Source of the DNA: Mesorhizobium helmanticense
GTDB taxonomy: Bacteria; Pseudomonadota; Alphaproteobacteria; Rhizobiales; Rhizobiaceae
Assembly (NCBI RefSeq): GCF_003034915.1
Contig: NZ_PZJX01000004.1
Span: forward strand, 1 to 36,749
DNA length: 36,749 nucleotides
Reading direction: 5' to 3'
Part shown: positions 15,501 through 23,038 of the stretch, piece after piece
Numbering within the stretch: position 1 is the first letter of the stretch
How the letters are laid out: every line of letters begins with the position of its first letter
Notes under the pieces: generated by a model
Told to the model about the DNA's origin: nothing
The model's database searches: none
Seen by the model: only the letters and a program-made list of their open reading frames with translations
Program-made: the position numbers and the translations under genes

Positions 15501-15792
15501 AGGCTATTCGGTTCTGGAGATGCGTGGTCCGCGAGAAGCGCTGGACCACGTCCAAAGCGGGCACGTGCCGTCGCTCCTGTTTACGGATGTTGTGATGCCG
15601 GAGATGTCGGGACGTGAACTGGTGGACAAGGTCAAGGCGATACATCCTGACCTCAAAATTCTCTATACCACCGGCTACACGCGCAACGCCATTGTCCACA
15701 ACCGAACTCTGGACTTTGGGACAGAGCTTCTAGGCAAACCCTACACCATCGACGAATTGGCGGAGAAAGTTCGCTCTATTCTCGACCGATAG
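12595..15792 (+). CDS. Hybrid sensor histidine kinase with GAF, PAS and receiver domains
   Basis: The product has 1065 residues. Domains in order: GAF (about 30-195), a second GAF (200-355), PAS (372-490, GTWDYDPVRRDLRWDDRCKA then FIGTTIDITRQK), a third GAF (500-650), a coiled coil, HisKA with the phospho-acceptor in LTGGIAHDFNNML (His706), HATPase (NVSVNARDAMP-type N box as LLNLSVNARDAMPAGG, then GKGTGLGLSQVYG), and a receiver with LLFTDVVMPEMSG (Asp998). There is no membrane segment, so it senses in the cytoplasm. The split GAF/PAS layout suggests several small-molecule or light/redox inputs; no chromophore Cys is obvious. GTG 12595 and ATG 12640 are both possible starts; the latter has GGGG five bases upstream. 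No partner regulator lies next to it. Confidence 0.9.
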   Translation: MPPDRINGVASTGAIMGATVDHELETSLHRSEVLAALGDRIREIDDPGELAYAAAQLLGRQLNVSRAGYGTIDLERETITIERDWNAPGIKSLAGILHFRDYGSYIEDLKRGETVVFDDAEKDPRTKAHADALKAISAQSVINMPVTEHGGLVALLYLNHARPRRWTPDEINLISEVANRMRTATERLRAERALRESAERLTFLDKLGKETADATNADAVMQVTTRLIGEHLRVSICAYADMEPDQHHFTIRGDWSAPGSPSIVGYYSLAGFGRLAVANLSAGRPLVVNDNLAELAPEEAKTFQDIGIAATICMPLVKQGRLTALMAIHDRHSRLWSQRELALLTEVTERCWAHIERVRSEQGARASEERLRLATDAAAIGTWDYDPVRRDLRWDDRCKALFGLPPDAAVNYEEAFLAGLHPEDRDRADEAVRRALTPGESSRYDIEYRTIGLHDGKERWVAATGDAFFEDGRAVRFIGTTIDITRQKLVERHLQIMNATGAAVAAELDLERIVQTVTDAGVELSGAQFGAFFYNVFDDQGGSYMLYALSGASRSAFENYPMPRNTAVFAPTFLGTGVVRSDDILQDPRYGRNSPNMGMPKGHLPVRSYLAVPVTARSGEVLGGLFFGHAETGVFGAEHESALLGLAGHAATAIDNSRLFKALQTLNATLEQRVLDAVAERARAEEHLRQAQKMEAVGQLTGGIAHDFNNMLAVIIGGLNLVQRKLRKGDTNVQSFVEGAIEGAQRAAELTKRLLAFARQQPLAPKRLNPNRLVGGMSELLNRTLGETIEVETVLAAGLWQVKVDSAQLENALLNLSVNARDAMPAGGKLTIETSNAYIDDRYARENAIAPGQYVLIAVTDTGTGMSEDVRAKAFDPFFTTKGVGKGTGLGLSQVYGFVRQSGGSVKIYSEPGHGTTLKIYLPRSYDRVEEETVSRPTEEYPGRAEEVIMIVEDEERVRLMAAEALRELGYSVLEMRGPREALDHVQSGHVPSLLFTDVVMPEMSGRELVDKVKAIHPDLKILYTTGYTRNAIVHNRTLDFGTELLGKPYTIDELAEKVRSILDR

Positions 15793-16018
15793 GAAGGTCG
15801 GTGGTCGGCCGCGGAGGAAAGCGCAGCGCCCGTCCAGGCTGATTGGTTTGCGGCACCGTCAGCAGGCGGAGGTCGGCAGCGTCACATCACGATCACGGAG
15901 CGGTCTCGGCAACGAGGCCGCCACTGAACGCCAAGGCGCAGACGTCGGCCCCGCTATGGCTACAATAAAAGGATGCTGCCTTGTGACAGCGCCCTATACT
16001 TTTGATCAAAGGCGATCA

Positions 16019-16233
16019 CTAACAGCCCTGCTGACCATACCACTCGTCGACATCCTTTCGGACGCGATCCTTCGATACCGTAGCGTTCCTGGATCTTGCC
16101 TACGAACTGGTCGCGCTTCCCGCGATCCGATCCAGATCGTCGTCGTCAGTGAGCTTACCCCACTGTTCCTTGACCTTGCCCTTGACCTGCTTCAAGTTTC
16201 CTTCGACGCGGTTCCATGGTCCGTGACCGCCAT
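16019..16233 (-). pseudogene. Decayed csbD-like stress gene
   Basis: On the minus strand the parts of a CsbD protein appear in three phases: WNRVEGNLKQVKGKVKEQWG, then KLTDDDDLDRIAG; then KRDQFVGKIQERYGIE; then DRVRKDVDEWYGQQGC before TAG at 16019-16021. Single-base losses explain each break, in GCGGGAAGCG, in ATCGAAGGATCG and in GACCATGG. With those bases restored, one ~70-residue CsbD protein would begin MAVTD at ATG 16233. CsbD is a small, abundant general-stress protein. A perfect EcfG promoter survives upstream. The three independent breaks make a sequencing artefact unlikely. Confidence 0.85.
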
Positions 16234-16250
16234 TGTTTCAGAGAAAGTAA

Positions 16251-16275
16251 AACGGGTGTCAGCCCGGGAGGTTCC
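16251..16275 (-). promoter_or_regulatory. EcfG promoter of the decayed csbD-like gene
   Basis: GGAAC (16271-16275) and CGTT (16251-16254) on the minus strand are 16 bases apart, 18 bases before ATG 16233. The promoter is intact although the gene is broken. Confidence 0.7.
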
Positions 16276-16506
16276 GATTAAGTCAGAGATCAACTGAGCA
16301 AAAAGCGCGGCGCAAACCTCTTTCGCGACTGGGGCGGACGTCGAAGGCGTAGGCTATGTGCAAAGGCTCGTCGCGGCACCACGGAGTTGGCGAAGATGGA
16401 CCAAACGTAGAGCCTTGCAACACCCCACATGTCGATGAGGACTCCAGTGTATCGCTGCGGACCAGGGCCAATCGTTCGCGGCCGTAGATTCAAACGTGCT
16501 CGCGCA

Positions 16507-16531
16507 GGAACCGAACAGCCCTCCCGGCATT
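16507..16531 (+). promoter_or_regulatory. EcfG-like promoter with one mismatch
   Basis: GGAAC (16507-16511), 16 bases, then CATT in place of CGTT. The transcription start would fall about 20 bases before the DUF6894 gene. Confidence 0.4.
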
Positions 16532-16556
16532 GAGGGGACACGTCTGGGAGGCTCTA

Positions 16557-17069
16557 ATGCAGATCGTTCGAACTGAAGTTGCCAAAGCTACTGCGCTGGA
16601 CGGGCAACAGGTCCTCCGCGTTATTTTCTGCGGCGAGGGTGGCGAATGTGTCACTGTGGATATGGCGAACGTCGATGGCACAGATAGTGGTCCCGCCGCG
16701 CTAGACCGAGCGAAAGCGATCTTGATCCAGACCGCTACATTCGGCGTTGCCGCTAACGATTACGACGCGACAAGCAACGGCAATTTTGATGAAGTCTCGG
16801 TCACGTCCGCAAGCGATGAAACTGGCGACGTGTATATTTTTGAGTACCGCGATGGAGAAGGCAGCCGCCGCATTCCGCCGTCCAGGATGCCCAGCCTGGA
16901 TGCTGCTCGGACGGAGGCAACTCGCTGTGCAGTTGATCTATTGGTGGACTTGCAGCCCGGTACTGACAATCTATCCGGCTGGCTGGTTCGGGTCTCTAAC
17001 CAAAGCGGGGAACTGATTTGCACAATTGATGTGGCCGAGGCAGAGGCAGCCCGCCAGGCGAACCGGTGA
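16557..17069 (+). CDS. DUF6894-containing hypothetical protein
   Basis: GGGAGG lies six bases before ATG 16557, which is preferred to upstream in-frame starts. The protein has 170 residues. The second half fits the DUF6894 pattern: an early YIFEYRDGEG, then SLDAARTEATRCAVDLLVDL and SGWLVRVSNQSGELICTIDV. In that family, 'D-x-x-A-A-R-x-E-A' precedes a helix and 'V-R-V-x-x-x-x-G-E-L' a final strand pair. The first half (MQIVRTEVAKATALDGQQVL) is not recognised. It is placed among EcfG-type stress genes and may have an EcfG-like promoter. Its function is unknown. It ends about 80 bases before the DUF6766 gene. Confidence 0.7.
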   Translation: MQIVRTEVAKATALDGQQVLRVIFCGEGGECVTVDMANVDGTDSGPAALDRAKAILIQTATFGVAANDYDATSNGNFDEVSVTSASDETGDVYIFEYRDGEGSRRIPPSRMPSLDAARTEATRCAVDLLVDLQPGTDNLSGWLVRVSNQSGELICTIDVAEAEAARQANR

Positions 17070-17148
17070 GGCTTGGCATCCATGGTGCCCAAAGTTTGTG
17101 GCGAAAACCTTGTTCCCTTTGGCTCTGTCGCGCTGGTGTGAGGTGACG

Positions 17149-17787
17149 TTGAGAGTTTTTTTCCGAGATAATGGCCTGACGATTGCACTTGTGACACTGT
17201 TTCTAGTCAGCGCCGCAGGCATGATCTTTTCGGGTCATGCAGTTCACAACACAGAACTCGAAGAGCACGGCCGAGCCGCAATTGGCATTATGGCCTACCT
17301 GGTAAGCGGCGATTTCCTTTCGGCATTGTTCGAAAACTGGGAGAGCGAATTCCTGCAGATGTCCGCCTATGTCATGCTCACGGCAATCTTGTTTCAGCGG
17401 GGATCAGCAGAATCGCGCAACCCTGACGATCCTAATCGACCGGACGACGATCTGCCTTTGGCTCGTCGAAGACGCAGCCCGATCCTTTCCTGGCTCTATT
17501 CCTATTCTCTCGGCATATCCCTTGGGCTGCTCTTCATCGCATCGTTCTTGCTTCACTGGTGGGCGAGCTTTGCGGCCGCGAACGATGAAGCTGTTCGGCA
17601 CGGGGGCGAGATTATGACCATTAGCAGCTATTTGTTTGATGAGCAGCTTTGGTTTGAGTCCTTTCAGAACTGGCAATCGGAATTCATGTCGACAGCTGTC
17701 CTTGTGGTGCTGTCGATTTTCCTCCGACACAAAGGCTCTCCGGAATCGAAACCCGCCGGTGCCGGAAATGACGAGACCGGGGCATAA
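17149..17787 (+). CDS. DUF6766 family inner-membrane protein
   Basis: The protein (about 212 residues) has two similar halves, each with a hydrophobic helix followed by a conserved block. The first half has RVFFRDNGLTIALVTLFLVS, GHAVHNTELEEHG and LFENWESEFLQMSAYVMLTA; the second has SLGISLGLLFIASFLLHWWA, SFQNWQSEFMSTAVLVVLSI and ends with LRHKGSPESKP. Both halves end with the 'N-W-x-S-E-F' motif and R/H-G-S-x-E-S. This is the DUF6766 pattern, probably four membrane spans. The function is not known. The start is taken as TTG 17149, five bases after a GAGG; GTG 17143 is an alternative. It is often next to other general stress genes. Confidence 0.8.
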   Translation: MRVFFRDNGLTIALVTLFLVSAAGMIFSGHAVHNTELEEHGRAAIGIMAYLVSGDFLSALFENWESEFLQMSAYVMLTAILFQRGSAESRNPDDPNRPDDDLPLARRRRSPILSWLYSYSLGISLGLLFIASFLLHWWASFAAANDEAVRHGGEIMTISSYLFDEQLWFESFQNWQSEFMSTAVLVVLSIFLRHKGSPESKPAGAGNDETGA

Positions 17788-17918
17788 ATCTTTACAGTAA
17801 TTGTTGGACTCGTTGTCGCCACCGAGGGCGGCGCTTCGCAAGGGCCGCGGTTTCCGGCGATTTTCTTTGCCGATCTGCGTCCCTCTTTTTGGCTCTGCAG
17901 AAACAGCTATCATTTGAT

Positions 17919-17956
17919 ATAGACGACTCTAGCCACAATAGACGGCTCTAGCCACA
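17919..17956 (+). repeat. Tandem 19-bp repeat before the RsbQ-like gene
   Basis: Two head-to-tail copies, ATAGACGACTCTAGCCACA (17919-17937) and ATAGACGGCTCTAGCCACA (17938-17956), differ by one base. The position 45-80 bases before the ATG at 18001 fits a promoter-operator, with a 19-bp step putting sites on nearly the same helix face. Confidence 0.6.
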
Positions 17957-18000
17957 TCCGCTAACGGGCCTCTCCCCGAAGGTAATCACGAGTAGAGACC

Positions 18001-18795
18001 ATGCCCCTATTCAGCTTGAAGAAAAACAACGTGCACCAAACCGGCAGCGGGATCACTCCGATCGTCTTTTCGCACGGCTTCGGCTGCGATCAGAACATGT
18101 GGCGCTTCGTTGCCCCTGCCTTCGAGAAGGACTTCAAAACTGTTCTTTTCGATCATGTGGGGGCTGGCGGTTCGGATCTGTCGGCCTATGATTCCGTAAA
18201 ATATGGATCGCTCGATGGTTACGCCGACGACGTGGTCGAGATGGGCCGCGAACTCGACTGGAGAGAGGTCATTTTTGTCGGCCACTCGGTCAGCGCGATG
18301 ATCGGTGTTCTGGCGTCGCAAAGAGCGCCTGGAATGTTCAGCAAACTGGTGCTTGTTGGTCCCTCCCCACGATACATCGACGACGAAGGCTACTTCGGCG
18401 GGTTCACGGCGCAACAGATCGAGGAGCTTCTGGAAGGATTGGCGGATAATCATATGGGGTGGTCGGCAGCCATGGCGCCGGCGATCATGGGCAATCCGGA
18501 CCGGCCGGAGCTGGCCGCCGAGTTGACCAATTCGTTCTGCCGTACAGACCCGGCGATTGCCCGCGCGTTCGCCCGCACTACTTTCATGTCCGACAATCGC
18601 GCGGATTTGCCGAATGTCGTCGCGGATACGCTGATACTACAATGCGCCGACGACATAATTGCCTCGGAGCGGGTTGGTGAGTATGTGCGCGAGCACATCC
18701 CCGGCAGCCGCATCGTTTATTTGAAAGCAAGTGGACATTGCCCCAACCTCAGCGCGCCAGATGAAGTCGTCAGGGCCATCCGTTCCTTTGTCTGA
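18001..18795 (+). CDS. RsbQ-like alpha/beta hydrolase
   Basis: The protein has 264 residues. The triad is visible: Ser96 in VGHSVSAMIG, Asp217 or 218 in LILQCADDII and His246 in ASGHCPNLSA. Positions nearly equal those of Bacillus RsbQ (Ser96, Asp219, His247). RsbQ opens with HGFGCDQNMWR-like and DHVGAGGSDL-like segments, both present here. RsbQ and the related plant receptors D14/KAI2 act as sensors: they bind or cleave a small hydrophobic ligand and pass the signal to a partner. In Bacillus the partner RsbP has a PAS domain. Here the next gene, overlapping by 35 bases, is a PAS histidine kinase, which fits the same logic. Two 19-bp repeats lie upstream. Confidence 0.85.
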   Translation: MPLFSLKKNNVHQTGSGITPIVFSHGFGCDQNMWRFVAPAFEKDFKTVLFDHVGAGGSDLSAYDSVKYGSLDGYADDVVEMGRELDWREVIFVGHSVSAMIGVLASQRAPGMFSKLVLVGPSPRYIDDEGYFGGFTAQQIEELLEGLADNHMGWSAAMAPAIMGNPDRPELAAELTNSFCRTDPAIARAFARTTFMSDNRADLPNVVADTLILQCADDIIASERVGEYVREHIPGSRIVYLKASGHCPNLSAPDEVVRAIRSFV

Positions 18796-19927
18796 TGGTG
18801 GCGAGCCCAATGCGCCGGCGGAGGATCTTGAGGACCTTTACGAAAACGCCCCGTGCGGATATTTTTCGCTTTCGTCGGAAGGCCTTATCGTCAAGGTCAA
18901 TCAGACGTTTTGCCGGTGGACCGGATTTTCCAAGGATGAGCTCGTCGGGCGACGGCTACGCGACCTTCTCAATGTCGGAGGACGCATATTCTACGAGACC
19001 CATTTCGCGCCGCTTTTGCGCATGCAAGGGTTCTTCAACGAAGTGGCTTTGGATGTCATGACCGCGGCCGGCGAAAAGCTGCCGGTCCTGGCCAATGCCA
19101 GCGAAAGAAGGGCGCAGAACGGTGATGTTCTGTTCACCAGGGTAACGATTTTTCCCGCCGCCGAGCGGCGGCGCTATGAGAGGGAACTGGCTGACGCGCG
19201 GGCGGCCGCAGACGCAAGGAATCGTGACTTGACCGAAAGATGGGTCGCTGAGCGCGAACAGGGAGAATTGCGTGAGCAGTTCATTGCCGTACTTGGACAC
19301 GATTTACGCAATCCCCTGGCGGCGATCGACGCCGGCGTCAGGCTGGTGTTGCGAGAGCAGCCCGGCGAACGCATCGCCACGGTTGCGCGGCTCATCCAGG
19401 GGAGTACCTTGCGGATGAGCGGTCTGATCAACAACCTGCTGGATTTCGCGCGCGGCCGGTTGGGTGGCGGGATGGCTGTCCAGCTTGACGTCAGCAAGCC
19501 GCTGAAGCCCACACTGCAGCAAGCGATTGACGAAATTCGCGCCGTTGTGCCGGAGCGGGTGCTACAGATGCACTTGGAAGTTGACGTTCCCGTCGCTGTC
19601 GACCACGCGCGAATCGCGCAGCTTTTCTCCAATCTTCTCGGCAATGCCATAACCCACGGCGACCCGCTTGAACCTGTTAACGTCGACGTCGCGACGCGGG
19701 CTGGCCAACTGACGATTAGTGTCGCCAACAGTGGCCCTCCCATCTCGCCTGCTGCAATGGAAACTCTGTTTCAGCCCTTTTATCGGGGCGAGGGGAAAGC
19801 CAGCCAACAGGGTTTGGGCCTCGGACTTTACATCGCCAGCGAGATTGCCAAGGCCCATGGCGGGCGTATTGACGTCGTCTCTCACGCGAATGAAACCTGC
19901 TTCACCTTCGTGATGCCGATTGTATAA
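18761..19927 (+). CDS. PAS domain histidine kinase, partner of the RsbQ-like hydrolase
   Basis: The protein (388 residues from ATG 18761; GTG 18731 is an earlier alternative) opens with a disordered segment. A PAS domain follows (ENAPCGYFSLSSEGLIVKVN, TGFSKDELVGRRLRDLLNVG). A coiled coil (YERELADARAAADARNRDLT) leads to HisKA with FIAVLGHDLRNPLAAI (His180). The ATPase has LFSNLLGNAITHG and FQPFYRGEG, then GLGLGLYIASEIAKAHGG. No membrane span is present. The PAS carries FYETHFAPLLRMQGFFNEVA, the same layout as the PAS of known rhizobial kinases beside RsbQ-like hydrolases. The input is probably the hydrolase. No response regulator is adjacent. Confidence 0.85.
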   Translation: MKSSGPSVPLSDGGEPNAPAEDLEDLYENAPCGYFSLSSEGLIVKVNQTFCRWTGFSKDELVGRRLRDLLNVGGRIFYETHFAPLLRMQGFFNEVALDVMTAAGEKLPVLANASERRAQNGDVLFTRVTIFPAAERRRYERELADARAAADARNRDLTERWVAEREQGELREQFIAVLGHDLRNPLAAIDAGVRLVLREQPGERIATVARLIQGSTLRMSGLINNLLDFARGRLGGGMAVQLDVSKPLKPTLQQAIDEIRAVVPERVLQMHLEVDVPVAVDHARIAQLFSNLLGNAITHGDPLEPVNVDVATRAGQLTISVANSGPPISPAAMETLFQPFYRGEGKASQQGLGLGLYIASEIAKAHGGRIDVVSHANETCFTFVMPIV

Positions 19928-19966
19928 CGTCTGAGAAAGCTAGAGAGGCATTTTGTCGTGCTGCGA

Positions 19967-21007
19967 TCAGTAGGCGGGCACGAGGCGCGTGTCACGCAGC
20001 GGCAGGGCCATGGTGAACTGCAAGCCGTTACGATGGTATTTCAATTCTACCTTGGCGTCACACTGCACCGCCACAACCTTTTCTAGCAAAGTCGTCCCAA
20101 AACCGCGCCGCCTGGGCTGCTCGACCTTTGGCCCATCCCGTTCCCGCCAGTCAAGGTTGACGGTCTGCGCGTTGCCGAACGTGCTGACCGACCAGCGGAC
20201 ATCCAGGCGACCTTGGGGCAGGGACAGCGCACCGAATTTCGACGAATTGGATGCCAGTTCATGGAAGGCCATCCCGACGGGGATCGCGATGTCAGCGACA
20301 AGCGCCACGTTCGGTCCTTCCAACACTATACGGGGCCTGTCGTGCGTTTCGTAGTGGCTAAGCTCGCTTTCAAGCAGTCTGTATAAGGATGCTGTCTGCC
20401 AGTAATCGTCGGTAAGCATCGAATGCGTGTCGGCCAGCGAAACGATCCTGGCTGAAAAATCACGCACGAAATCGTGGACGTTGCCGCTCGACTTAGCCGT
20501 GGCGCCCATCATCGCGCGAACGTTGGCCAGCGTGTTCTTGACGCGATGATGCAGCTCTCGGATGAGCAATTTCTGCCGGTCGGCGACTTCCTGCGTCTGT
20601 TTGATGTAGGACTGGACCTCGCGCTGGCGGGCGCGGGCACGCAGAGCCGAGCGCACCGAATTGGCAAGGCTCGAAGCCAGGAATGGCCGTTCAAGCACGA
20701 TCAAATAGCGGTCCAGGAAGGCCAACCGCTTGTCGAACTCCGTACCACGCATGGTCAGAAGTACAATCGGAAAATCCGACCATGCCGGTTGGCTCTCAAG
20801 CCATGCTGCGAAATGCTTTCGATCCGAACTAATCAATGCTTCCTCGGCCACAACAAGACACTGCGCCTCGTCCAGAAGAGGCAGAGTCTCCTCCAGGCTG
20901 TCGCAAACACGCGAGGCAATGTGGTTCGTCGCTAGGATGGAAGCCGCAATCTTCGCGTCACGGCCGAGAGGCGCGAGGACGAGGACTGCGGGGCTCGAGG
21001 CCATCAC
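19967..21007 (-). CDS. HWE/HisKA_2 family histidine kinase with pseudo-receiver
   Basis: The product has 346 residues. The N-terminal ~125 residues (VLVLAPLGRDAKIAASILAT to DRYLIVLERPFLASSLANSV) are receiver-like, but the phospho-acceptor Asp is not in its place (CLVVAEEAL). A coiled coil follows, then LLIRELHHRVKNTLANVRAM with the phospho-acceptor around His153-154. The ATPase has PVGMAFHELASNSSKFGAL and DWRERDGPKV, the W-x-E that gives the family its name, then RRRGFGTTLLEKVVA. Many HWE kinases feed the PhyR-NepR-EcfG general stress switch, consistent with EcfG promoters here. Its GTG start overlaps the KaiC-like stop by four bases, so the two are translationally coupled. Confidence 0.9.
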   Translation of the reverse strand: MMASSPAVLVLAPLGRDAKIAASILATNHIASRVCDSLEETLPLLDEAQCLVVAEEALISSDRKHFAAWLESQPAWSDFPIVLLTMRGTEFDKRLAFLDRYLIVLERPFLASSLANSVRSALRARARQREVQSYIKQTQEVADRQKLLIRELHHRVKNTLANVRAMMGATAKSSGNVHDFVRDFSARIVSLADTHSMLTDDYWQTASLYRLLESELSHYETHDRPRIVLEGPNVALVADIAIPVGMAFHELASNSSKFGALSLPQGRLDVRWSVSTFGNAQTVNLDWRERDGPKVEQPRRRGFGTTLLEKVVAVQCDAKVELKYHRNGLQFTMALPLRDTRLVPAY

Positions 21008-22566
21008 GAAGCCTTGTCTTTGAGAAGGTCGCCCTGCTTGCCCTCAAATTCTGGTGATCCCATCAGGATGCCACGGAACTGTTCCAATGGCTCACCCACC
21101 GTCACTCCGGTAACGCCGATTCTAAACTCGCGAATTGTCTCTTCGTGCGGGCCGACGCGTTTTTTCACAACCGAAATGGCGCGTCTCAACCGACCTGCGT
21201 TTTCGAAGAAACGTAGCAACATGATGGAATCGCAGAGATACGTCATATCCACCGGTGCTGCCATTTGACCATACAGCCCGTGATTGGCTAGGAGCAGGAT
21301 CGTAACAGCACCCTTCTGGTTGAGATAGGTGAGGATCTCGTGCATCTGAAGCACGAGATGCTGTTCTTCCGACATGGCATTGAGGTAACCGGTCAGACTG
21401 TCGATTACGACGATCCGGGCATTGGAACCTTCCACAGCCGCTTGGATGCGCGAAGACAATTCGCCCGGCGAAAGCTCAGCCGGATTGACCGGTTCAAGCA
21501 TCAGCATGCCATTATAGGCAAATGGCTCCAGATCCATACCGAGCCCTGCAGCGCGCGCCAGGAAAATGCGCTTTGTTTCGTCAAACAAGAGCACCAGCAC
21601 ACGCTCGCTGCGCGTGAGTGCGGCATAGCAATAGGTGCAGGCAATGGTGGACTTGCCAACGCCGGACGGCCCCATCAGCAGAGTGCTGGTACCGCGTTCC
21701 AGACCGCCGCCGAGCAGCGTGTCGATCTGGTTGTTGCTCTTGGCTGAGAGGCCATGCTCGGCCATCTCATGCTCGGCGGCAACCAGCCGCGGAAAGGCGG
21801 CAACGCCGCCTGGCCGAATGACGAAATCGTGAAAGCCACCCCGAATCTGCACGCCGCGCATCTTGATCACGCGCAGCCGCCGGCGCTCGCCGCCATAGAT
21901 GGGCGACAGCTGCTCCATCCGGATGACGCCGTGACTGATCGAATGCAAATTGAGATCGTCCTGTTCGGCTGTCAGGTCGTCGAGCATAAGCACCGTCACA
22001 TTGTTGAGCATAAAGAAGCTCTTCAGAGCCAACACTTGACGCCGGTAGCGCAGCGACCCTTGCGACAAAAGCCGGATTTCCGAAAGTGAATCGAACACCA
22101 CTCGGTCGGGTTTGATGCGATCGATCTCAGCCAGGGCAGACTGCACGGTTTCGCCGAGTTCCAGTTCGGAGGAATGAACCAATGTCTGAAGCTGTGCCGG
22201 ATCGAGGCTGAGTTCTGGAGGCACAAGCTCAAGAATTTGTACGCCCTGCAGGTCCCAGCCGTGACGGTCGGCAACCGACAGCAGTTCACGCTTGCTTTCT
22301 GACAGCGTGATGTAAAGGCATGACTCGCCGTTCTTGGCTCCCTCGATCAAGAACTGTAGGCCAAGGGTGGTCTTTCCGGAACCTGGTTTTCCCTCGATGA
22401 GATGGGATCGGTTTTTGGCGTAGCCGCCGCGAAGAATGTAATCGAGACCGTCGACCCCAGAAGCAATCGCTGACGCATCGTCTCTGTCCACTGTGATCCC
22501 CAACCGCAATATCGAGAACGAGATAACGGCGGGCACTTTTGATGGTTCCACGTCGGTAGGTTGCAT
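21004..22566 (-). CDS. KaiC-like double-domain ATPase
   Basis: The protein (520 residues) has two RecA/KaiC domains. The first has IASGVDGLDYILRGGY, Walker A GKPGSGKTT (about 59-67) and Walker B VVFDS; the second has Walker A GPSGVGKST (about 299-307) and IVVIDSLTGYLNAM. KaiC-like proteins of proteobacteria are ATPases and sometimes autokinases. Those without KaiA and KaiB, as here, are thought to act with histidine kinases in stress rather than as a clock. The frame is open to 22800, but that N-terminal stretch is the decayed VOC gene, so the start is set at ATG 22566. The upstream purines AGAGAA are a weak ribosome binding site. It is coupled to the HWE kinase. Confidence 0.9.
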   Translation of the reverse strand: MQPTDVEPSKVPAVISFSILRLGITVDRDDASAIASGVDGLDYILRGGYAKNRSHLIEGKPGSGKTTLGLQFLIEGAKNGESCLYITLSESKRELLSVADRHGWDLQGVQILELVPPELSLDPAQLQTLVHSSELELGETVQSALAEIDRIKPDRVVFDSLSEIRLLSQGSLRYRRQVLALKSFFMLNNVTVLMLDDLTAEQDDLNLHSISHGVIRMEQLSPIYGGERRRLRVIKMRGVQIRGGFHDFVIRPGGVAAFPRLVAAEHEMAEHGLSAKSNNQIDTLLGGGLERGTSTLLMGPSGVGKSTIACTYCYAALTRSERVLVLLFDETKRIFLARAAGLGMDLEPFAYNGMLMLEPVNPAELSPGELSSRIQAAVEGSNARIVVIDSLTGYLNAMSEEQHLVLQMHEILTYLNQKGAVTILLLANHGLYGQMAAPVDMTYLCDSIMLLRFFENAGRLRRAISVVKKRVGPHEETIREFRIGVTGVTVGEPLEQFRGILMGSPEFEGKQGDLLKDKAS

Positions 22567-22682
22567 TTCTCTGTCGCGTCGGCCTTTAACACGTTCGAAA
22601 AGACGCCTGGAAAAATGGAAGAGTTTGGGAGTCGAAAAAGGGCCAGTACTCGCCGTCAGGTGCACAAAGTTTATGTTTGCTC

Positions 22683-22997
22683 GTCTTCGATGAACCCAGT
22701 GCCTGACATTCAGAGTGGGCACTGCGGTGCCACCGTTCGCGGCAGCTGCGGCGGCCATTGCATCGACGGCCTCTCGGCTGTCAAGGATCAGCGCCAGCAT
22801 GACCTCGCTGGACGTTGATGGGGAATGGGCGGGTGGTCATGGTTTGCCATTTTTCACGGCTAGCAGCATGAAGTTGATTCCTCACTCCACACCATCGCCG
22901 CGGCCGTCTCACTGGTAAAGCTGGGATTGTTCTTGAACCCGAGAGCTTCATAGAACACCTTGGATGCCTTCACGTCGGTAACGGGCAGGCTGCGCAT
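22683..22997 (-). pseudogene. Decayed VOC (glyoxalase-like) protein gene
   Basis: On the minus strand, from ATG 22997: RSLPVTDVKASKVFYEALGF, then KNNPSFTSETAAAMVWSEE. A frame change leads to INFMLLAVKNGKP. A second change leads to SSEVMLALILDSREAVDAMA and AAAAANGGTA, which is the characteristic centre of VOC family proteins of about 130-140 residues. The last part (the usual G-x-x-Y-G-R-S-F-x-D-P-D-G-H) is degraded. At least two frame changes occur. The final piece is in the same frame as the KaiC-like gene and makes a false 78-residue extension at its front. Confidence 0.8.
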
Positions 22998-23038
22998 TCA
23001 TTTGGCATCGGGCGGGGCGCTGGCAGGACAAGAACGCG

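Noticed and set aside
22566..22800. KaiC-like protein with a long N-terminal domain
   Set aside because: The upstream part matches the end of a VOC protein, continuing a decayed gene.
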